Positions 17,398 through 26,285 of a stretch of 64,000 nucleotides of DNA are shown piece by piece. The position numbers were made by a program, and so were the translations under genes. Position 1 is the stretch's first letter; each line of letters opens with the position of its first letter. The DNA lies in the NCBI RefSeq assembly GCF_004362395.1, contig NZ_SNWE01000014.1, positions 48,841-112,840 on the forward strand. The letters are read 5' to 3'. The stretch comes from Salegentibacter sp. 24. Its GTDB lineage: Bacteria > Bacteroidota > Bacteroidia > Flavobacteriales > Flavobacteriaceae. The notes beneath the pieces are model-generated. The model did no database searches. It was not told the origin of the DNA and saw nothing but the letters and a program-made list of their open reading frames with translations.

Positions 17398-18462
17398 CTA
17401 CCTAAATCCTACCGCTTTTCTAGCAGGATACTTATATTGTTCTTCTTCACTAATGTTGTATATCTCGGCCAGGGTCATATCATCCTCTGTGGAATAATTT
17501 ACGCTCAGGTCTTTAAGAAGATGAGTTGCTTTTTCTGCGGACAGAGCCTTGAATTCATAAGCTGATTTCAATCTACCTTTACGTTTTAAAGCCGGATCGA
17601 TGCGTTGAACATCAGTATTAAAGGTAGCTATGATCTGAATGCCCAGGGATTCTCCCAAAATACCGTCAGTAATATTTAGGATCATAGCCAGGTTGGAATT
17701 CCGTTGGTTGTCCCGTGAAACGATCAACTCCTCAGCGTCTTCTATGACTAATACTGAGTTAGGGTTATCCATAAGGTATTTTGTCATCGCAATATTATCA
17801 AGATTCTGGGCCATCTGTCCCGGTAGAAAAACAATTTCCTTCTTTACAAGTCCGCACAAATGCCTAATATATGTACTTTTTCCGGTTCCCGGTTTTCCGT
17901 AGAGCAGATGGAGGCCGCTTTTATTATCTTCCTGTAGGATTTTCAGCATTTTAGAATGAAATCTTGGAAAGTCATCATTGTAGCTTTTTGAAAGATCGAG
18001 ATCTGGTTTAGTAAAATCTATCTTTTTATTATCGAAACCATGAGGTTGCATTATGATAAGATTGATATGGGCTTTGTCAGGCTTTTCTTTTTTAAACCCT
18101 TTTATAAACACTAAGAGCTGATCGAGAAGAGCCGAGTTCTCATCCTGAAAATAGACATTAATTTCATCCGGATCCTGTTCCACCATTATTTCGTGTTTTA
18201 AAATATAGATGATTTCTGCTTTGTGTTCATCCTTATCATAACACCGTCTAAAATGCTTTCCCAGGATATTGGTAGTGAAAGTTTCTAAAAATCTTTGATG
18301 AAACTTTTCGATGTCACGATTGGAAAAAGAATAATAACTGGGAACTTTCCCGAAATAGGCCAGATACATTTTCTGTACATGATAGAAGTTCATCATGTGA
18401 TTCACATGCTGCAGGTTGAAATCTGGTAAAAATTTGGGTTCTTTATTATTCCTGTAATCCAT
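17398..18462 (-). CDS. AAA+ ATPase paired with the receiver-like protein
   Basis: A 354-residue AAA+ protein. The N-terminal 185 residues are a distinct domain of no known family, rich in aromatic and charged residues, with FHQRFLETFTTNILGKHF near 54-71. The ATPase core follows: Walker A GKPGTGKS (189-196), Walker B SVLVIEDAEE (236-245), sensor 1 IIATFNTDVQRID (277-289) and a likely arginine finger at Arg297 in KRKGRLK. The layout, with ALKRKGR after sensor 1, is like BCS1/classical AAA proteins. Its partner is the receiver-like protein three bases downstream. ATP-driven remodelling of a protein or RNA substrate is likely; the target is unknown. Confidence 0.82.
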   Translation of the reverse strand: MDYRNNKEPKFLPDFNLQHVNHMMNFYHVQKMYLAYFGKVPSYYSFSNRDIEKFHQRFLETFTTNILGKHFRRCYDKDEHKAEIIYILKHEIMVEQDPDEINVYFQDENSALLDQLLVFIKGFKKEKPDKAHINLIIMQPHGFDNKKIDFTKPDLDLSKSYNDDFPRFHSKMLKILQEDNKSGLHLLYGKPGTGKSTYIRHLCGLVKKEIVFLPGQMAQNLDNIAMTKYLMDNPNSVLVIEDAEELIVSRDNQRNSNLAMILNITDGILGESLGIQIIATFNTDVQRIDPALKRKGRLKSAYEFKALSAEKATHLLKDLSVNYSTEDDMTLAEIYNISEEEQYKYPARKAVGFR

Positions 18463-18965
18463 AGTAATTTTATTTAACTAATTAAATAAGATTCCGCTTC
18501 GCCCTTAGTTCTCCTATGCCCCTACCTATAGAAAAAGTCACAGACTGAAGCGGATTTATTCTTAACACTACGAAGCACTGAGCTTCGTTATATATATTTA
18601 CAAAAATGCAGGGAGTTAACGTCAAAGTGTGACGCAATGAAAGATTTGCTTTCGCCAGTATAAAACAATCCTCTGGGTGTGCTACTTGATCAAGAGATTG
18701 TAATAACTCTTTTTGAACTCGAACTTTGAATAAATATGTAATGCAATTAAACCTAAGAAAGTTTAAAACCCAATTCCAGTTTTCTTTTCATAGTACGTCT
18801 TAGTCGTGGAGCTAAGACTCTTTCGCGGCACAAAATCTTTAGACTTGACCCATTCTAAATCTAGATTCATTAGAATTAAAGGTAAATGCTAGCAATTAAC
18901 ATCAATTAAGAATTTGCTTTTGAATAAGGAGTTATTCTGTACCTATTCTGTACCCATTGCAAAAA
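18463..18965. other. 500-base gene-free stretch at the island edge
   Basis: No open frame of interest is found on either strand. The stretch holds two short hairpins: CGAAGC/GCTTCG at 18571-18587 (loop actga) and GTCTTAG/CTAAGAC at 18797-18818. An imperfect inverted match of the sequence ATTCCGCTTC near 18490 with GAAGCGGAT near 18547 is also present. None is followed by a T-run. The region ends in the tandem 11-bp repeat listed separately. It may be decayed mobile-element DNA next to the tRNA-Met fragment. Confidence 0.5.
18933..18954. repeat. tandem 11-bp direct repeat, left of the tRNA-Met fragment
   Basis: TATTCTGTACC occurs twice back to back, at 18933-18943 and 18944-18954, exactly one helical turn apart. 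Such paired repeats beside an att core are typical of integrase or excisionase arm sites; that role is inferred from position. Confidence 0.6.
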
Positions 18966-18969
18966 AGAA

Positions 18970-18993
18970 AGGCTTCACATTTCTGTGAAGCCT
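18970..18993 (-). terminator. terminator of the former tRNA-Met gene
   Basis: AGGCTTCACA (18970-18979) pairs perfectly with TGTGAAGCCT (18984-18993) around a 4-base loop. Read on the minus strand it is followed by TTTCTTTTTTGC. It lies 12 bases past the tRNA-Met fragment and probably was its terminator. Confidence 0.8.
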
Positions 18994-19005
18994 TGTCTTT
19001 GCTAG

Positions 19006-19047
19006 TAGCGGGAACTGGACTCGAACCAGTGACCTTCGGGTTATGAG
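19006..19047 (-). pseudogene. tRNA-Met(CAT) 3' half, cut at the anticodon loop (att-site scar)
   Basis: On the minus strand the sequence runs from the anticodon loop (CTCATAA) through the 3' strand of the anticodon stem (CCCGA), the variable loop, a full T-arm (ACTGG-TTCGAGT-CCAGT) and the 3' acceptor strand (TCCCGCT plus A). The 5' half is absent: upstream bases (19048 on) are AT-rich and cannot form the D-arm or the acceptor stem. A cut exactly in the anticodon loop is where many tyrosine integrases recombine, so this is most likely one copy of an attachment core left by an integrated element. It cannot make a functional tRNA. Confidence 0.85.
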
Positions 19048-19189
19048 ATCTCTTAGTTTTAATTTAAATTTTTTATTAGCAAAGTTTTTATTACTCTTAT
19101 TTGACTTAGGTACAATTTGATGTTTTCAGGAATTTAGCAAAATACCCCAAACAACCTTAAAGAAAATTATAGTCTAAGGAAATTATGAA

Positions 19190-19210
19190 ATGTCGGGAAG
19201 ATGTCGGGAA
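19190..19210. repeat. tandem 11-bp direct repeat, right of the tRNA-Met fragment
   Basis: ATGTCGGGAA occurs at 19190-19199 and again at 19201-19210, an 11-base period. It mirrors the repeat pair on the other side of the tRNA fragment but has a different sequence. It may be an integrase arm site of the former element. Confidence 0.5.
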
Positions 19211-19230
19211 ACTATCACGAATAAAACAAA

Positions 19231-19264
19231 AAAGCCTTGAAAATCAGATGATTAACAAGGCTTT
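19231..19264 (-). terminator. terminator of the tRNA-Gly/tRNA-Leu operon
   Basis: AAAGCCTTG (19231-19239) pairs with CAAGGCTTT (19256-19264). On the minus strand the stem is followed by a T-rich run (TTTGTTTTAT). It begins three bases after the 3' end of tRNA-Leu. Confidence 0.9.
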
Positions 19265-19267
19265 AAG

Positions 19268-19352
19268 TACTCGGGACGGGACTTGAACCCGTACGGCCAT
19301 AATGGCCATTGGATTTTAAGTCCAACGTGTCTACCAATTCCACCACCCGAGC
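19268..19352 (-). tRNA. tRNA-Leu(TAA)
   Basis: An 85-base class II tRNA on the minus strand. The acceptor GCTCGGG pairs with CCCGAGT (one G-U pair at the end), the discriminator is A, and the anticodon arm is TTGGA-CTTAAAA-TCCAA with anticodon TAA. A long variable arm (TGGCCATTATGGCC) and a T-arm CGGGTTCAAGTCCCG are present. The CCA end is not encoded. It is transcribed after tRNA-Gly, 17 bases downstream. Confidence 0.97.
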
Positions 19353-19369
19353 GTAATAGAAAAATAATG

Positions 19370-19442
19370 AGCGAAAAACGGGATTCGAACCCGCGACCTC
19401 CACCTTGGCAAGGTGGCGCTCTACCAACTGAGCTATTTTCGC
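19370..19442 (-). tRNA. tRNA-Gly(GCC)
   Basis: A 73-base tRNA on the minus strand. The acceptor GCGAAAA pairs with TTTTCGC, the discriminator is T, and the anticodon arm is CCACC-TTGCCAA-GGTGG, giving anticodon GCC. The D-arm (GCTCAGTTGGTAGAGC) and T-arm (CGGGTTCGAATCCCG) are standard. It is the first gene of a two-tRNA operon with tRNA-Leu. Confidence 0.97.
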
Positions 19443-19496
19443 GTTTTAAAAAGAACATCCCCGACTAATCGCGGCTGCAATAGCGTATTGCGGATG

Positions 19497-19525
19497 CAAA
19501 TTTAATATAAATCTTATAATGTCAA
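19497..19525 (-). promoter_or_regulatory. Bacteroidetes-type promoter of the tRNA-Gly/Leu operon
   Basis: On the minus strand a TTG (19523-19525) is followed after 18 bases by TAAATTTG (19504-19497). This matches the flavobacterial consensus TTG-N17-23-TAnnTTTG, about 55 bases before the mature 5' end of tRNA-Gly. Confidence 0.85.
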
Positions 19526-19698
19526 AGGCTTTTTATAAAAAATAAAAAAAAACTGAAAATAAAATTTCTACAATCTGGAACAGACAAAATATTGGGATTA
19601 TAACGGCCTGTTTACCAACAATCGCCCTTTGTAAAGAGCAGATTATAATCTTAGGCTTGGCTTGCATCTTCTCGACCAGAACAATGTAGGTAAAAGGC

Positions 19699-22320
19699 TT
19701 AAGCTTTTGCCCTTTCTTTCCCTAACAGAGTCCTTTTAATCTCGTTAAGCTTCATTAAGGCCTCTACCGGAGTCAATGTATCAATATCTATATGAATCAA
19801 TTCCTCTTTTATTTCTTGTAAAATAGGATCATCTAGATTAAAAAAGCTCAGCTGCATTTCTTCTTCGGCCGATTTCTTTAAGACCTCTCCAGAATCTTCC
19901 ATTTTATGAGATTTTTCAAGCTTTTTCAGGATTTTATTAGCACGATGCAATACCTGTTGTGGCATTCCAGCCATTTTGGCTACATGAATTCCAAAGCTGT
20001 GTTCGCTGCCACCGGGTACCAGTTTTCTAAGAAAAAGTACATTATCCTTTAACTCTTTTACCGATACATTAAAATTCTTTATGCGTTCAAAAGTATCACA
20101 CATTTCATTGAGCTCATGATAATGTGTCGCAAAAAGCGTCTTAGGTTTAGCAGGATGTTCGTGTAAATATTCACTTATAGCCCAGGCAATTGAAATCCCA
20201 TCATAAGTACTGGTTCCGCGGCCGATTTCATCTAGAAGCACCAGGCTGCGATCAGAAATATTATTAAGAATGCTTGCTGTTTCATTCATTTCCACCATAA
20301 AAGTAGACTCTCCCATAGAAATATTATCGCTGGCACCAACCCGTGTAAAGATTTTATCCACCAAACCAATATTTGCAGTCTTTGCTGGTACAAAACTACC
20401 CATCTGAGCCATAAGAACAATTAGAGCCGTCTGTCGCAAAATAGCAGACTTACCACTCATATTTGGTCCGGTAATCATAATTACCTGCTGATTTTCCCTA
20501 TCTAAGCTAAGGTTGTTGGTCACATAAGTTTCCCCAATTGGTAACTGCTTCTCTATAACAGGGTGGCGGCCTTCCTGGATATTTAAATAATAATGTTCTT
20601 CAATTTCAGGTTTACAATAACTTTCGGTTTTTGCTTGCTGGGCGAAAGAACATAAACAATCCAATTGAGCAATGAGCTGAGCATTTTGTTGTACGGGTTG
20701 GATATAATTATTCATCCAAACTACCAGCTTACCAAAAAGTTGCTGTTCCAGTAGCAAAATCTTTTCCTCCGCCCCTAAGATTTTCGCCTCATATTCCTTT
20801 AATTCTTCGGTTATATAGCGCTCGGCGTTTACCAAAGTCTGTTTTCTGATCCAGGATTCAGGCACCTTGTCTTTATGTGTATTTCGAACTTCTATATAAT
20901 AACCATATACATTGTTACTTCCTATTTTCAGAGAAGAAATGCCGGTAATTTTGGTTTCACGTTTGAGCATATTATCGAGATAATCTTTTCCAGAAAAAGC
21001 TATTTTTCTGAGATCATCAAGTTCCTCTGAAAAACCTTCAGCAATGCAATTCCCTTTCAGAATATTTACAGGAGCTTCTTCGTGTAAACTTTCGGATATT
21101 TTTTCCCTAAGTATTTTACAAGAATGCAAATTATCTCCAATAATCTTAATGGCTTTATTTTCACTTTTTTGTGCCAGTTCTTTTATTGGAATAACAGCCT
21201 GCAGGGAATGCTTAAGTTGAAGCACCTCCCGGGGCGTAACTTTTCCTGTAGCGACTTTTGATATTAGCCGCTCCAAATCACTGATTTTTTTAATATTTTG
21301 CTGAATTTCCCCTAGAGCTGAAGAATTATCCAGTAAAAAGCCAACCACGTCGTGACGCCTTTTTATTTCCTCAGAGTTCTTTAATGGTAATGCAAGCCAG
21401 CGCTTTAATAGCCGCCCTCCCATTGGCGAGATTGTTTTATCAATCACATCCAGTAATGTGACTGCATTTGCAGCGTTAGATTGATACAACTCTAGATTCC
21501 TAATGGTAAAGCGGTCCATCCAAACATATTGTTCTTCTGCAATTCGATTTATTGCAGTAATATGCTGTAGTTTGCGATGTTGGGTTTCAGCTAAATAATG
21601 TAGAATCGCCCCTGAAGCAATAACCCCATCTTCCAAGTGTTCCACCCCAAAACCTTTCAAGGATTTGGTATGAAAATGTTCAGTTAAGGTTTCGTAGGCA
21701 AAATCCTGTTTAAAGACCCAGTCTTCTAGATTAAAAGTATGAAAATCTTCCCCAAAAACCTGGTTGAAATCTTTTTTATTTTTCTTTGGAATCAAAACCT
21801 CGCTTGGGCTAAAATTCTGAAGTAGCTTATCTATATACTCCGAATTTCCCTGAGAAACCAGAAACTCTCCAGTGGATATATCTAGAAAAGAAACTCCAAG
21901 TACTTTCTTACCGAAGTGAACAGCGCATAAAAAATTATTTGTTTTACTATTAAGAACCTCATCACTTAAAGCCACTCCCGGTGTTACCAGCTCGGTCACA
22001 CCACGTTTTACAATATTTTTAGTCATTTTAGGGTCTTCCAACTGGTCGCAAATAGCAACCCGCTCCCCTGCTTTTACCAGTTTGGGCAAATAGGTATTTA
22101 AAGAATGATGTGGAAATCCAGCTAGTTCGGTGCGCTCACTCCCGTTATTTCTGTTAGTACAAACAATATTTAAAATACGAGCTGTTTTTACTGCATCTTC
22201 ACCAAAAGTTTCATAGAAATCCCCAACGCGAAACAACAACAAAGCATCTGGATATTTATCCTTAATGGTATTGTACTGCTTCATTAATGGAGTGACCTTA
22301 GGAGATTTTTTGGATGACAA
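19699..22320 (-). CDS. mutS: DNA mismatch repair protein MutS
   Basis: MutS finds base mismatches and small loops and starts repair with MutL. The 873 residues show the full layout: mismatch-binding domain I starting [20 protein letters not shown] with the Phe-x-Glu motif (FYETFGED, about 32-39), connector, lever and clamp domains, and the ABC ATPase with Walker A GPNMSGKS near 615, [15 protein letters not shown] and the FATHYHEL motif. The start is TTG at 22320, giving [11 protein letters not shown]; the next ATG (residue 13) would shorten the conserved N-terminus only slightly. It is transcribed away from the ABC genes, with a gap of about 80 bases, and no hairpin terminator is seen after it. 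Confidence 0.98.
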   Translation of the reverse strand: MSSKKSPKVTPLMKQYNTIKDKYPDALLLFRVGDFYETFGEDAVKTARILNIVCTNRNNGSERTELAGFPHHSLNTYLPKLVKAGERVAICDQLEDPKMTKNIVKRGVTELVTPGVALSDEVLNSKTNNFLCAVHFGKKVLGVSFLDISTGEFLVSQGNSEYIDKLLQNFSPSEVLIPKKNKKDFNQVFGEDFHTFNLEDWVFKQDFAYETLTEHFHTKSLKGFGVEHLEDGVIASGAILHYLAETQHRKLQHITAINRIAEEQYVWMDRFTIRNLELYQSNAANAVTLLDVIDKTISPMGGRLLKRWLALPLKNSEEIKRRHDVVGFLLDNSSALGEIQQNIKKISDLERLISKVATGKVTPREVLQLKHSLQAVIPIKELAQKSENKAIKIIGDNLHSCKILREKISESLHEEAPVNILKGNCIAEGFSEELDDLRKIAFSGKDYLDNMLKRETKITGISSLKIGSNNVYGYYIEVRNTHKDKVPESWIRKQTLVNAERYITEELKEYEAKILGAEEKILLLEQQLFGKLVVWMNNYIQPVQQNAQLIAQLDCLCSFAQQAKTESYCKPEIEEHYYLNIQEGRHPVIEKQLPIGETYVTNNLSLDRENQQVIMITGPNMSGKSAILRQTALIVLMAQMGSFVPAKTANIGLVDKIFTRVGASDNISMGESTFMVEMNETASILNNISDRSLVLLDEIGRGTSTYDGISIAWAISEYLHEHPAKPKTLFATHYHELNEMCDTFERIKNFNVSVKELKDNVLFLRKLVPGGSEHSFGIHVAKMAGMPQQVLHRANKILKKLEKSHKMEDSGEVLKKSAEEEMQLSFFNLDDPILQEIKEELIHIDIDTLTPVEALMKLNEIKRTLLGKERAKA

Positions 22321-22402
22321 AATTTTAAATTTTATTTCCAGCTAAAGTACATAATCCCATATTTTTAAAGGAAACTTATCCCTGGAAGTTATTCAATTTT
22401 TT

Positions 22403-23653
22403 TCACAATGATTCAGAAATGATTTCTCCATACGATCCATTTTCTGAAGGAATTAAGCGAAAAACAGCTTTTGGTTGCAGCCCCTTTTCTATTCTGTGTG
22501 ACACAAAAATAACTACGGTCTCACTATAGTTCGCGATATAATTAATAAGCGAAGTCATTTTGAAGGCACTTTGATCATCCAGAGCTGTGGTGGGTTCATC
22601 CAAAATAAGTAATGGTGGATGTTTGATCATCGCTCTGGCAATCAAAATTATCCTTTTATGCAGTTCAGACAATTCTATAAAAATTGCCTCCGATTTATAT
22701 CCTAAATTTAGAGTATCCAACCATTTTTTGGCTAATCTAGCTTCTTTATCACTTGGTATTTGATATAATCCTACACTGTCTTTTAAACCTGAAATCAACA
22801 TCTCCATAACAGTATTTCTTGTGGTAAAAAGTTCAATAAGGGATGGAGAAAAATAACCTATTTTACTCTTGATTTCCCAAACGCTCTCACCGCTGCCTTT
22901 TTTGTTTCCGAACAAATATAATTCCAAGCCAAATGCCTTTGGATTATCACCATAAATCATTGAAAGCAACGTAGTTTTTCCGGAGCCATTAGGCCCGATA
23001 AGTTGCCAATAATCGCCTTTTTTAATTTTCCAGTTAATGTTGTTTAAAATCTGATTTTTCCCGTAAGAAACTGAAACATTTTTCATTTCCACCAAAATTT
23101 CTGGTGTTTTTTGAAAAATTTCAGGTGCAGGAGGAATAGCTTTAATTTCTAAACAATCAGCTGCTTTTTTACTTTCCAAAAAACTAGTAGCGTTATACTC
23201 CTTAAATCTTCCTTCTTCCAATTTCAAAACCGAACCAATAAATGGTAATAAATCTTCTTTGCGATTAAAAATCTGAATAATACCTGTATTTTCTGAAATT
23301 TGCTTTAACCTGGAAATCAATTCTTCCACTGAAGTCTTATCCAAACTATCAAAGGGATTATCCAAAACCAGAAAATCAGGTTTTTGATCCAGTAGGTAAT
23401 TCAAAAAAACCTTTTTCTTTTCTCCGCTGGAAAAGGTTCTTAAAGAACGATCATCATTTGGAATTAATTCCGATTTTCCGTGTTTATAGTCCTCTGCAAT
23501 AAATTCATATAACAACACTTCCGAAAACAACAAACCCTTCTTTCCTTGCAATTCCTTTAATTCAGATGGTGCATTACCTTCTAAAAGTTGGTGCATCCAT
23601 TTGCTTTTTACTGAAAAATCATCTCCAACAATTGCATAATGTATTAAATTCAT
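22403..23653 (-). CDS. ModF-like double ABC ATPase with degenerate motifs
   Basis: Two ABC ATPase halves in one 416-residue soluble chain, resembling ModF-type proteins. The first half is short: its P-loop is GDDFSVKS (10-17), with Val where the Gly of GK should be, but it keeps an FSSGEKKK signature and a DFLVLDNPFDSLD Walker B. The second half has a proper Walker A (GPNGSGKTT near 218) and LLILDEPTTALDD, yet the LSGGQ signature is ELSELHKR. The halves therefore look complementary: one good P-loop, one good signature. No membrane segment is present. It overlaps nothing but lies 12 bases after the ABC exporter stop and is likely co-transcribed. The substrate is unknown; ModF links to molybdate are only by similarity. 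Confidence 0.82.
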   Translation of the reverse strand: MNLIHYAIVGDDFSVKSKWMHQLLEGNAPSELKELQGKKGLLFSEVLLYEFIAEDYKHGKSELIPNDDRSLRTFSSGEKKKVFLNYLLDQKPDFLVLDNPFDSLDKTSVEELISRLKQISENTGIIQIFNRKEDLLPFIGSVLKLEEGRFKEYNATSFLESKKAADCLEIKAIPPAPEIFQKTPEILVEMKNVSVSYGKNQILNNINWKIKKGDYWQLIGPNGSGKTTLLSMIYGDNPKAFGLELYLFGNKKGSGESVWEIKSKIGYFSPSLIELFTTRNTVMEMLISGLKDSVGLYQIPSDKEARLAKKWLDTLNLGYKSEAIFIELSELHKRIILIARAMIKHPPLLILDEPTTALDDQSAFKMTSLINYIANYSETVVIFVSHRIEKGLQPKAVFRLIPSENGSYGEIISESL

Positions 23654-23665
23654 ACTGAAGTCTTA

Positions 23666-25498
23666 TTATTGGTAACCCTGAGCCTGTAGATTGAACAACT
23701 CAGCATACAGTTTATCATTTTTAATTAGTTCCTGATGGGTTCCAATTTCCAGTACGGCACCATTTTTTAATACCATAATCCTATCGGCTATTCTTACCGT
23801 ACTGAAACGATGAGAAATAATTACAGCTGTTTTACCTTCGGTTAACTTAATAAAACGGTCGAAAGCTTCGGTTTCTGCCCGGGCATCTAATGCCGAAGTA
23901 GGTTCATCCAGAATCAAAACCTCAGCATCTTTCATATAAGCCCTGGCAATTGCAATTTTTTGCCATTGTCCGCCTGAAAGATCCTTGCCTTGTTTGAAGC
24001 GTTTCCCTAATTGCTGATCATAGCCTAGTGGCATTTCAGAAATCACTTCATTTGCCAAACTTTTTTCAGCTGCACTATCTATGCGTTTCTGATTCTGAAT
24101 CTCTTGAATTTCGCCCATCGCGATATTCTCCCGCAGTGTAAGTTCAAATTTTACAAAATCCTGAAAAATCACTCCAAAGTATTGTTGATATTGGGCTCTA
24201 CTATACTGCTTAACTGGAATATCGTCCAGTAAAATTTCGCCCTCAGTAGGCTCATAAAAACGAAGCAATAATTTAATAAGTGTGGTTTTCCCAGCGCCGT
24301 TTTCTCCGACAAAAGCAAGTTTTTCTCCCGCTTTTAATTCAAAGTTGATATTTCTTACCACCCAGGATTCAGATTTTGGATATTTAAATCCAACGCCTTT
24401 AAACTCAAATCCTTTTTGGATTTTTTTCGGAAGTGATAATTTTTCTTCAGAGGTTTTATCCGCATAACGTAAGTCCAGGAACTCAAAATAATCCTGAAGG
24501 TAAAGAGCACTCTCTGTAATTGCCGTAAAGCGAGTAAAAAAAACCTGTAATTTAGATCGTAACCTATTGAAAGATCCCGAAAGAAAAGTAAGATCCCCAA
24601 GTGTAAAAATTCCTGTCACTGTTCTAAATACTATTAAAAGATATGCGCTATAATAAGCTCCCGTACCAATTATATTAAATAAAGAACCCCAACCAGCCCG
24701 CTGCTTGGCCAGTTTTTTACTCATTAAATAGTAAGTGTCAGAAAGATTTTTAAAACGCTCTGAAATGTAATTGGAAAGCCCAAAAAGCTTCACTTCTTTG
24801 GCGGTCACATCACTGGCTCCAGCATATCGTAAATAATCCAGTTCGCGACGTTCCTGGGTCCAACTGCGCGCCAGGGAATAACTGGTTCCACTAAATTTTA
24901 TTTCATTGATTATAGTAGGAATCACTGAAACGACAAGCAAAATAATTAACCAGGGTTCAAAGGCCACCACCCCGGCCAAAAGGGTGAAAATAACAACAAG
25001 ATCTTCAGCCTGGGTAAGTATATTAGACATAAGCCCAACCCGACCTGTAGTTTGTTGCCTGGCGCGTTCTAATTTATCGTAAAATTCGGAATCCTCCAAC
25101 TGATCCAGATTCAGCTCCGAAGTTTTTTGAATGATGCGCACTGAAGTATCTATACTATATTGATCACCCAATAAACCATCAGTGAGGCTAATCGCCCTAC
25201 TCATCAAATCTGATAAAATGGCAAGTCCGAACTCAGCTGCAACAAGCATCCAGAGTCTATCCATATTCTTTTCTTCTGCAGCAATTTGTAAAACCACTTC
25301 ATCGATAATTAGCTTACCTACCAAAAGAATGATTACCGGTAATGCTGCGTTTACGGTCCTGGCCATCACGTTGGTGAAAAATAATGATGGATTTACGCTC
25401 CTGATTTCCTTAAAAAAACGAGGCACAAACTTTAAGGCAGCAAAACTTCCTCTAAAAGTGACTTTGTTGGCTTCTAATGATTTTTTTTGTCGTGGCAA
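23666..25498 (-). CDS. ABC exporter, fused membrane and ATPase domains
   Basis: A half-transporter of 610 residues that should work as a homodimer in the inner membrane. The transmembrane part spans about residues 20-340 with several hydrophobic segments (for example PVIILLVGKLIID and PWLIILLVVSVIPTII). The ATPase part follows, with Walker A GENGAGKTT near 397, Q-loop FQDF, signature LSGGQWQKIA near 505 and Walker B VLILDEPTSALD near 527, then an SHRFST H-loop. All are intact. The substrate (lipid, peptide or drug) cannot be read from sequence. It precedes the ModF-like gene in the same direction and diverges from the SpoU methyltransferase at 25601. Confidence 0.92.
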   Translation of the reverse strand: MPRQKKSLEANKVTFRGSFAALKFVPRFFKEIRSVNPSLFFTNVMARTVNAALPVIILLVGKLIIDEVVLQIAAEEKNMDRLWMLVAAEFGLAILSDLMSRAISLTDGLLGDQYSIDTSVRIIQKTSELNLDQLEDSEFYDKLERARQQTTGRVGLMSNILTQAEDLVVIFTLLAGVVAFEPWLIILLVVSVIPTIINEIKFSGTSYSLARSWTQERRELDYLRYAGASDVTAKEVKLFGLSNYISERFKNLSDTYYLMSKKLAKQRAGWGSLFNIIGTGAYYSAYLLIVFRTVTGIFTLGDLTFLSGSFNRLRSKLQVFFTRFTAITESALYLQDYFEFLDLRYADKTSEEKLSLPKKIQKGFEFKGVGFKYPKSESWVVRNINFELKAGEKLAFVGENGAGKTTLIKLLLRFYEPTEGEILLDDIPVKQYSRAQYQQYFGVIFQDFVKFELTLRENIAMGEIQEIQNQKRIDSAAEKSLANEVISEMPLGYDQQLGKRFKQGKDLSGGQWQKIAIARAYMKDAEVLILDEPTSALDARAETEAFDRFIKLTEGKTAVIISHRFSTVRIADRIMVLKNGAVLEIGTHQELIKNDKLYAELFNLQAQGYQ

Positions 25499-25588
25499 GG
25501 ATCGTTTTTATTTGCAAGTTAAGACGTAATTTTTAAAAATACAGGATAAAACCAATTCCGAAAACCTTCTAAAAAATAATGGAAAACT

Positions 25589-25596
25589 TATTTTTG
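25589..25596 (+). promoter_or_regulatory. -7 box TATTTTTG, four bases before the ATG
   Basis: TATTTTTG fits the flavobacterial TAnnTTTG box and is only four bases from the ATG at 25601. Transcription would begin at or next to the start codon, so a leaderless mRNA is predicted. No clear -33 TTG is seen at the right distance. Confidence 0.55.
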
Positions 25597-25600
25597 CATT

Positions 25601-26167
25601 ATGGAAAACCGAAAATTAAAGAATAGCGAACTGGATCGTAAATCTATTGAAGAATTTAAAAAGGCTGAAAAAACACCAATTATCGTAGTGCTGGATAATA
25701 TTAGAAGCTTAAATAATATTGGTTCGGTTTTTAGAAGTGCTGATGCATTTCTAATCGAAAAAATTTATCTCTGTGGAATTACGGCGCAACCACCCCATAA
25801 AGATATTCAAAAAACGGCTTTGGGCGCTACTGAAACCGTAGCCTGGGAATATTCCGAAAACACAATAGATGTTATAGAGAAATTAAAAAATGAGGAAATA
25901 AAAATTTTTTCAATAGAACAGGCGGAAGGTTCAGTTATGCTCAACGATTTCAAAGCTCAACCGGGAGAAAAAATAGCTGTAATCTTTGGAAACGAGATTA
26001 AGGGTGTACAGCAAGAAGTGGTTTCAGCCAGCGATGGGATTATAGAAATCCCTCAATTAGGTACGAAACATTCCCTAAATATTTCAGTAAGTGTGGGAGT
26101 TGTGCTTTGGGATTTGTTTTCTAAAATCTCTCAAAATAAAAGAGAGCAGTCATATATGAACCATTAA
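25601..26167 (+). CDS. SpoU/TrmH-family RNA 2'-O-methyltransferase
   Basis: A SPOUT-fold methyltransferase of 188 residues that methylates ribose 2'-OH in tRNA or rRNA with SAM. The three family motifs are visible: NIRSLNNIGSVFRSADA (33-49), IAVIFGNEIKGVQ (about 125-137) and LNISVSVGVVLWD (about 158-170) for the SAM-binding knot. There is no N-terminal RNA-binding extension, so the target is uncertain. It is preceded by a leaderless-type promoter box. The end converges on the folK-dNK gene with a gap of about 120 bases that has only a weak AT-rich hairpin (26175-26190). Confidence 0.93.
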   Translation: MENRKLKNSELDRKSIEEFKKAEKTPIIVVLDNIRSLNNIGSVFRSADAFLIEKIYLCGITAQPPHKDIQKTALGATETVAWEYSENTIDVIEKLKNEEIKIFSIEQAEGSVMLNDFKAQPGEKIAVIFGNEIKGVQQEVVSASDGIIEIPQLGTKHSLNISVSVGVVLWDLFSKISQNKREQSYMNH

Positions 26168-26285
26168 GTGAACAAAGATTTTGAAATCTTCTTACCATCC
26201 AATTATTTAAAAAAGACCTTATAGAAAACAAAAAGGCTTTTGGTTAACAAAAATTAAATTGAGGGCTATTCCTACTATTTAAAGG

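Noticed and set aside
19252..19468. open frames on both strands across the tRNA-Leu and tRNA-Gly genes
   Set aside because: They are made of tRNA sequence; both tRNAs fold properly.
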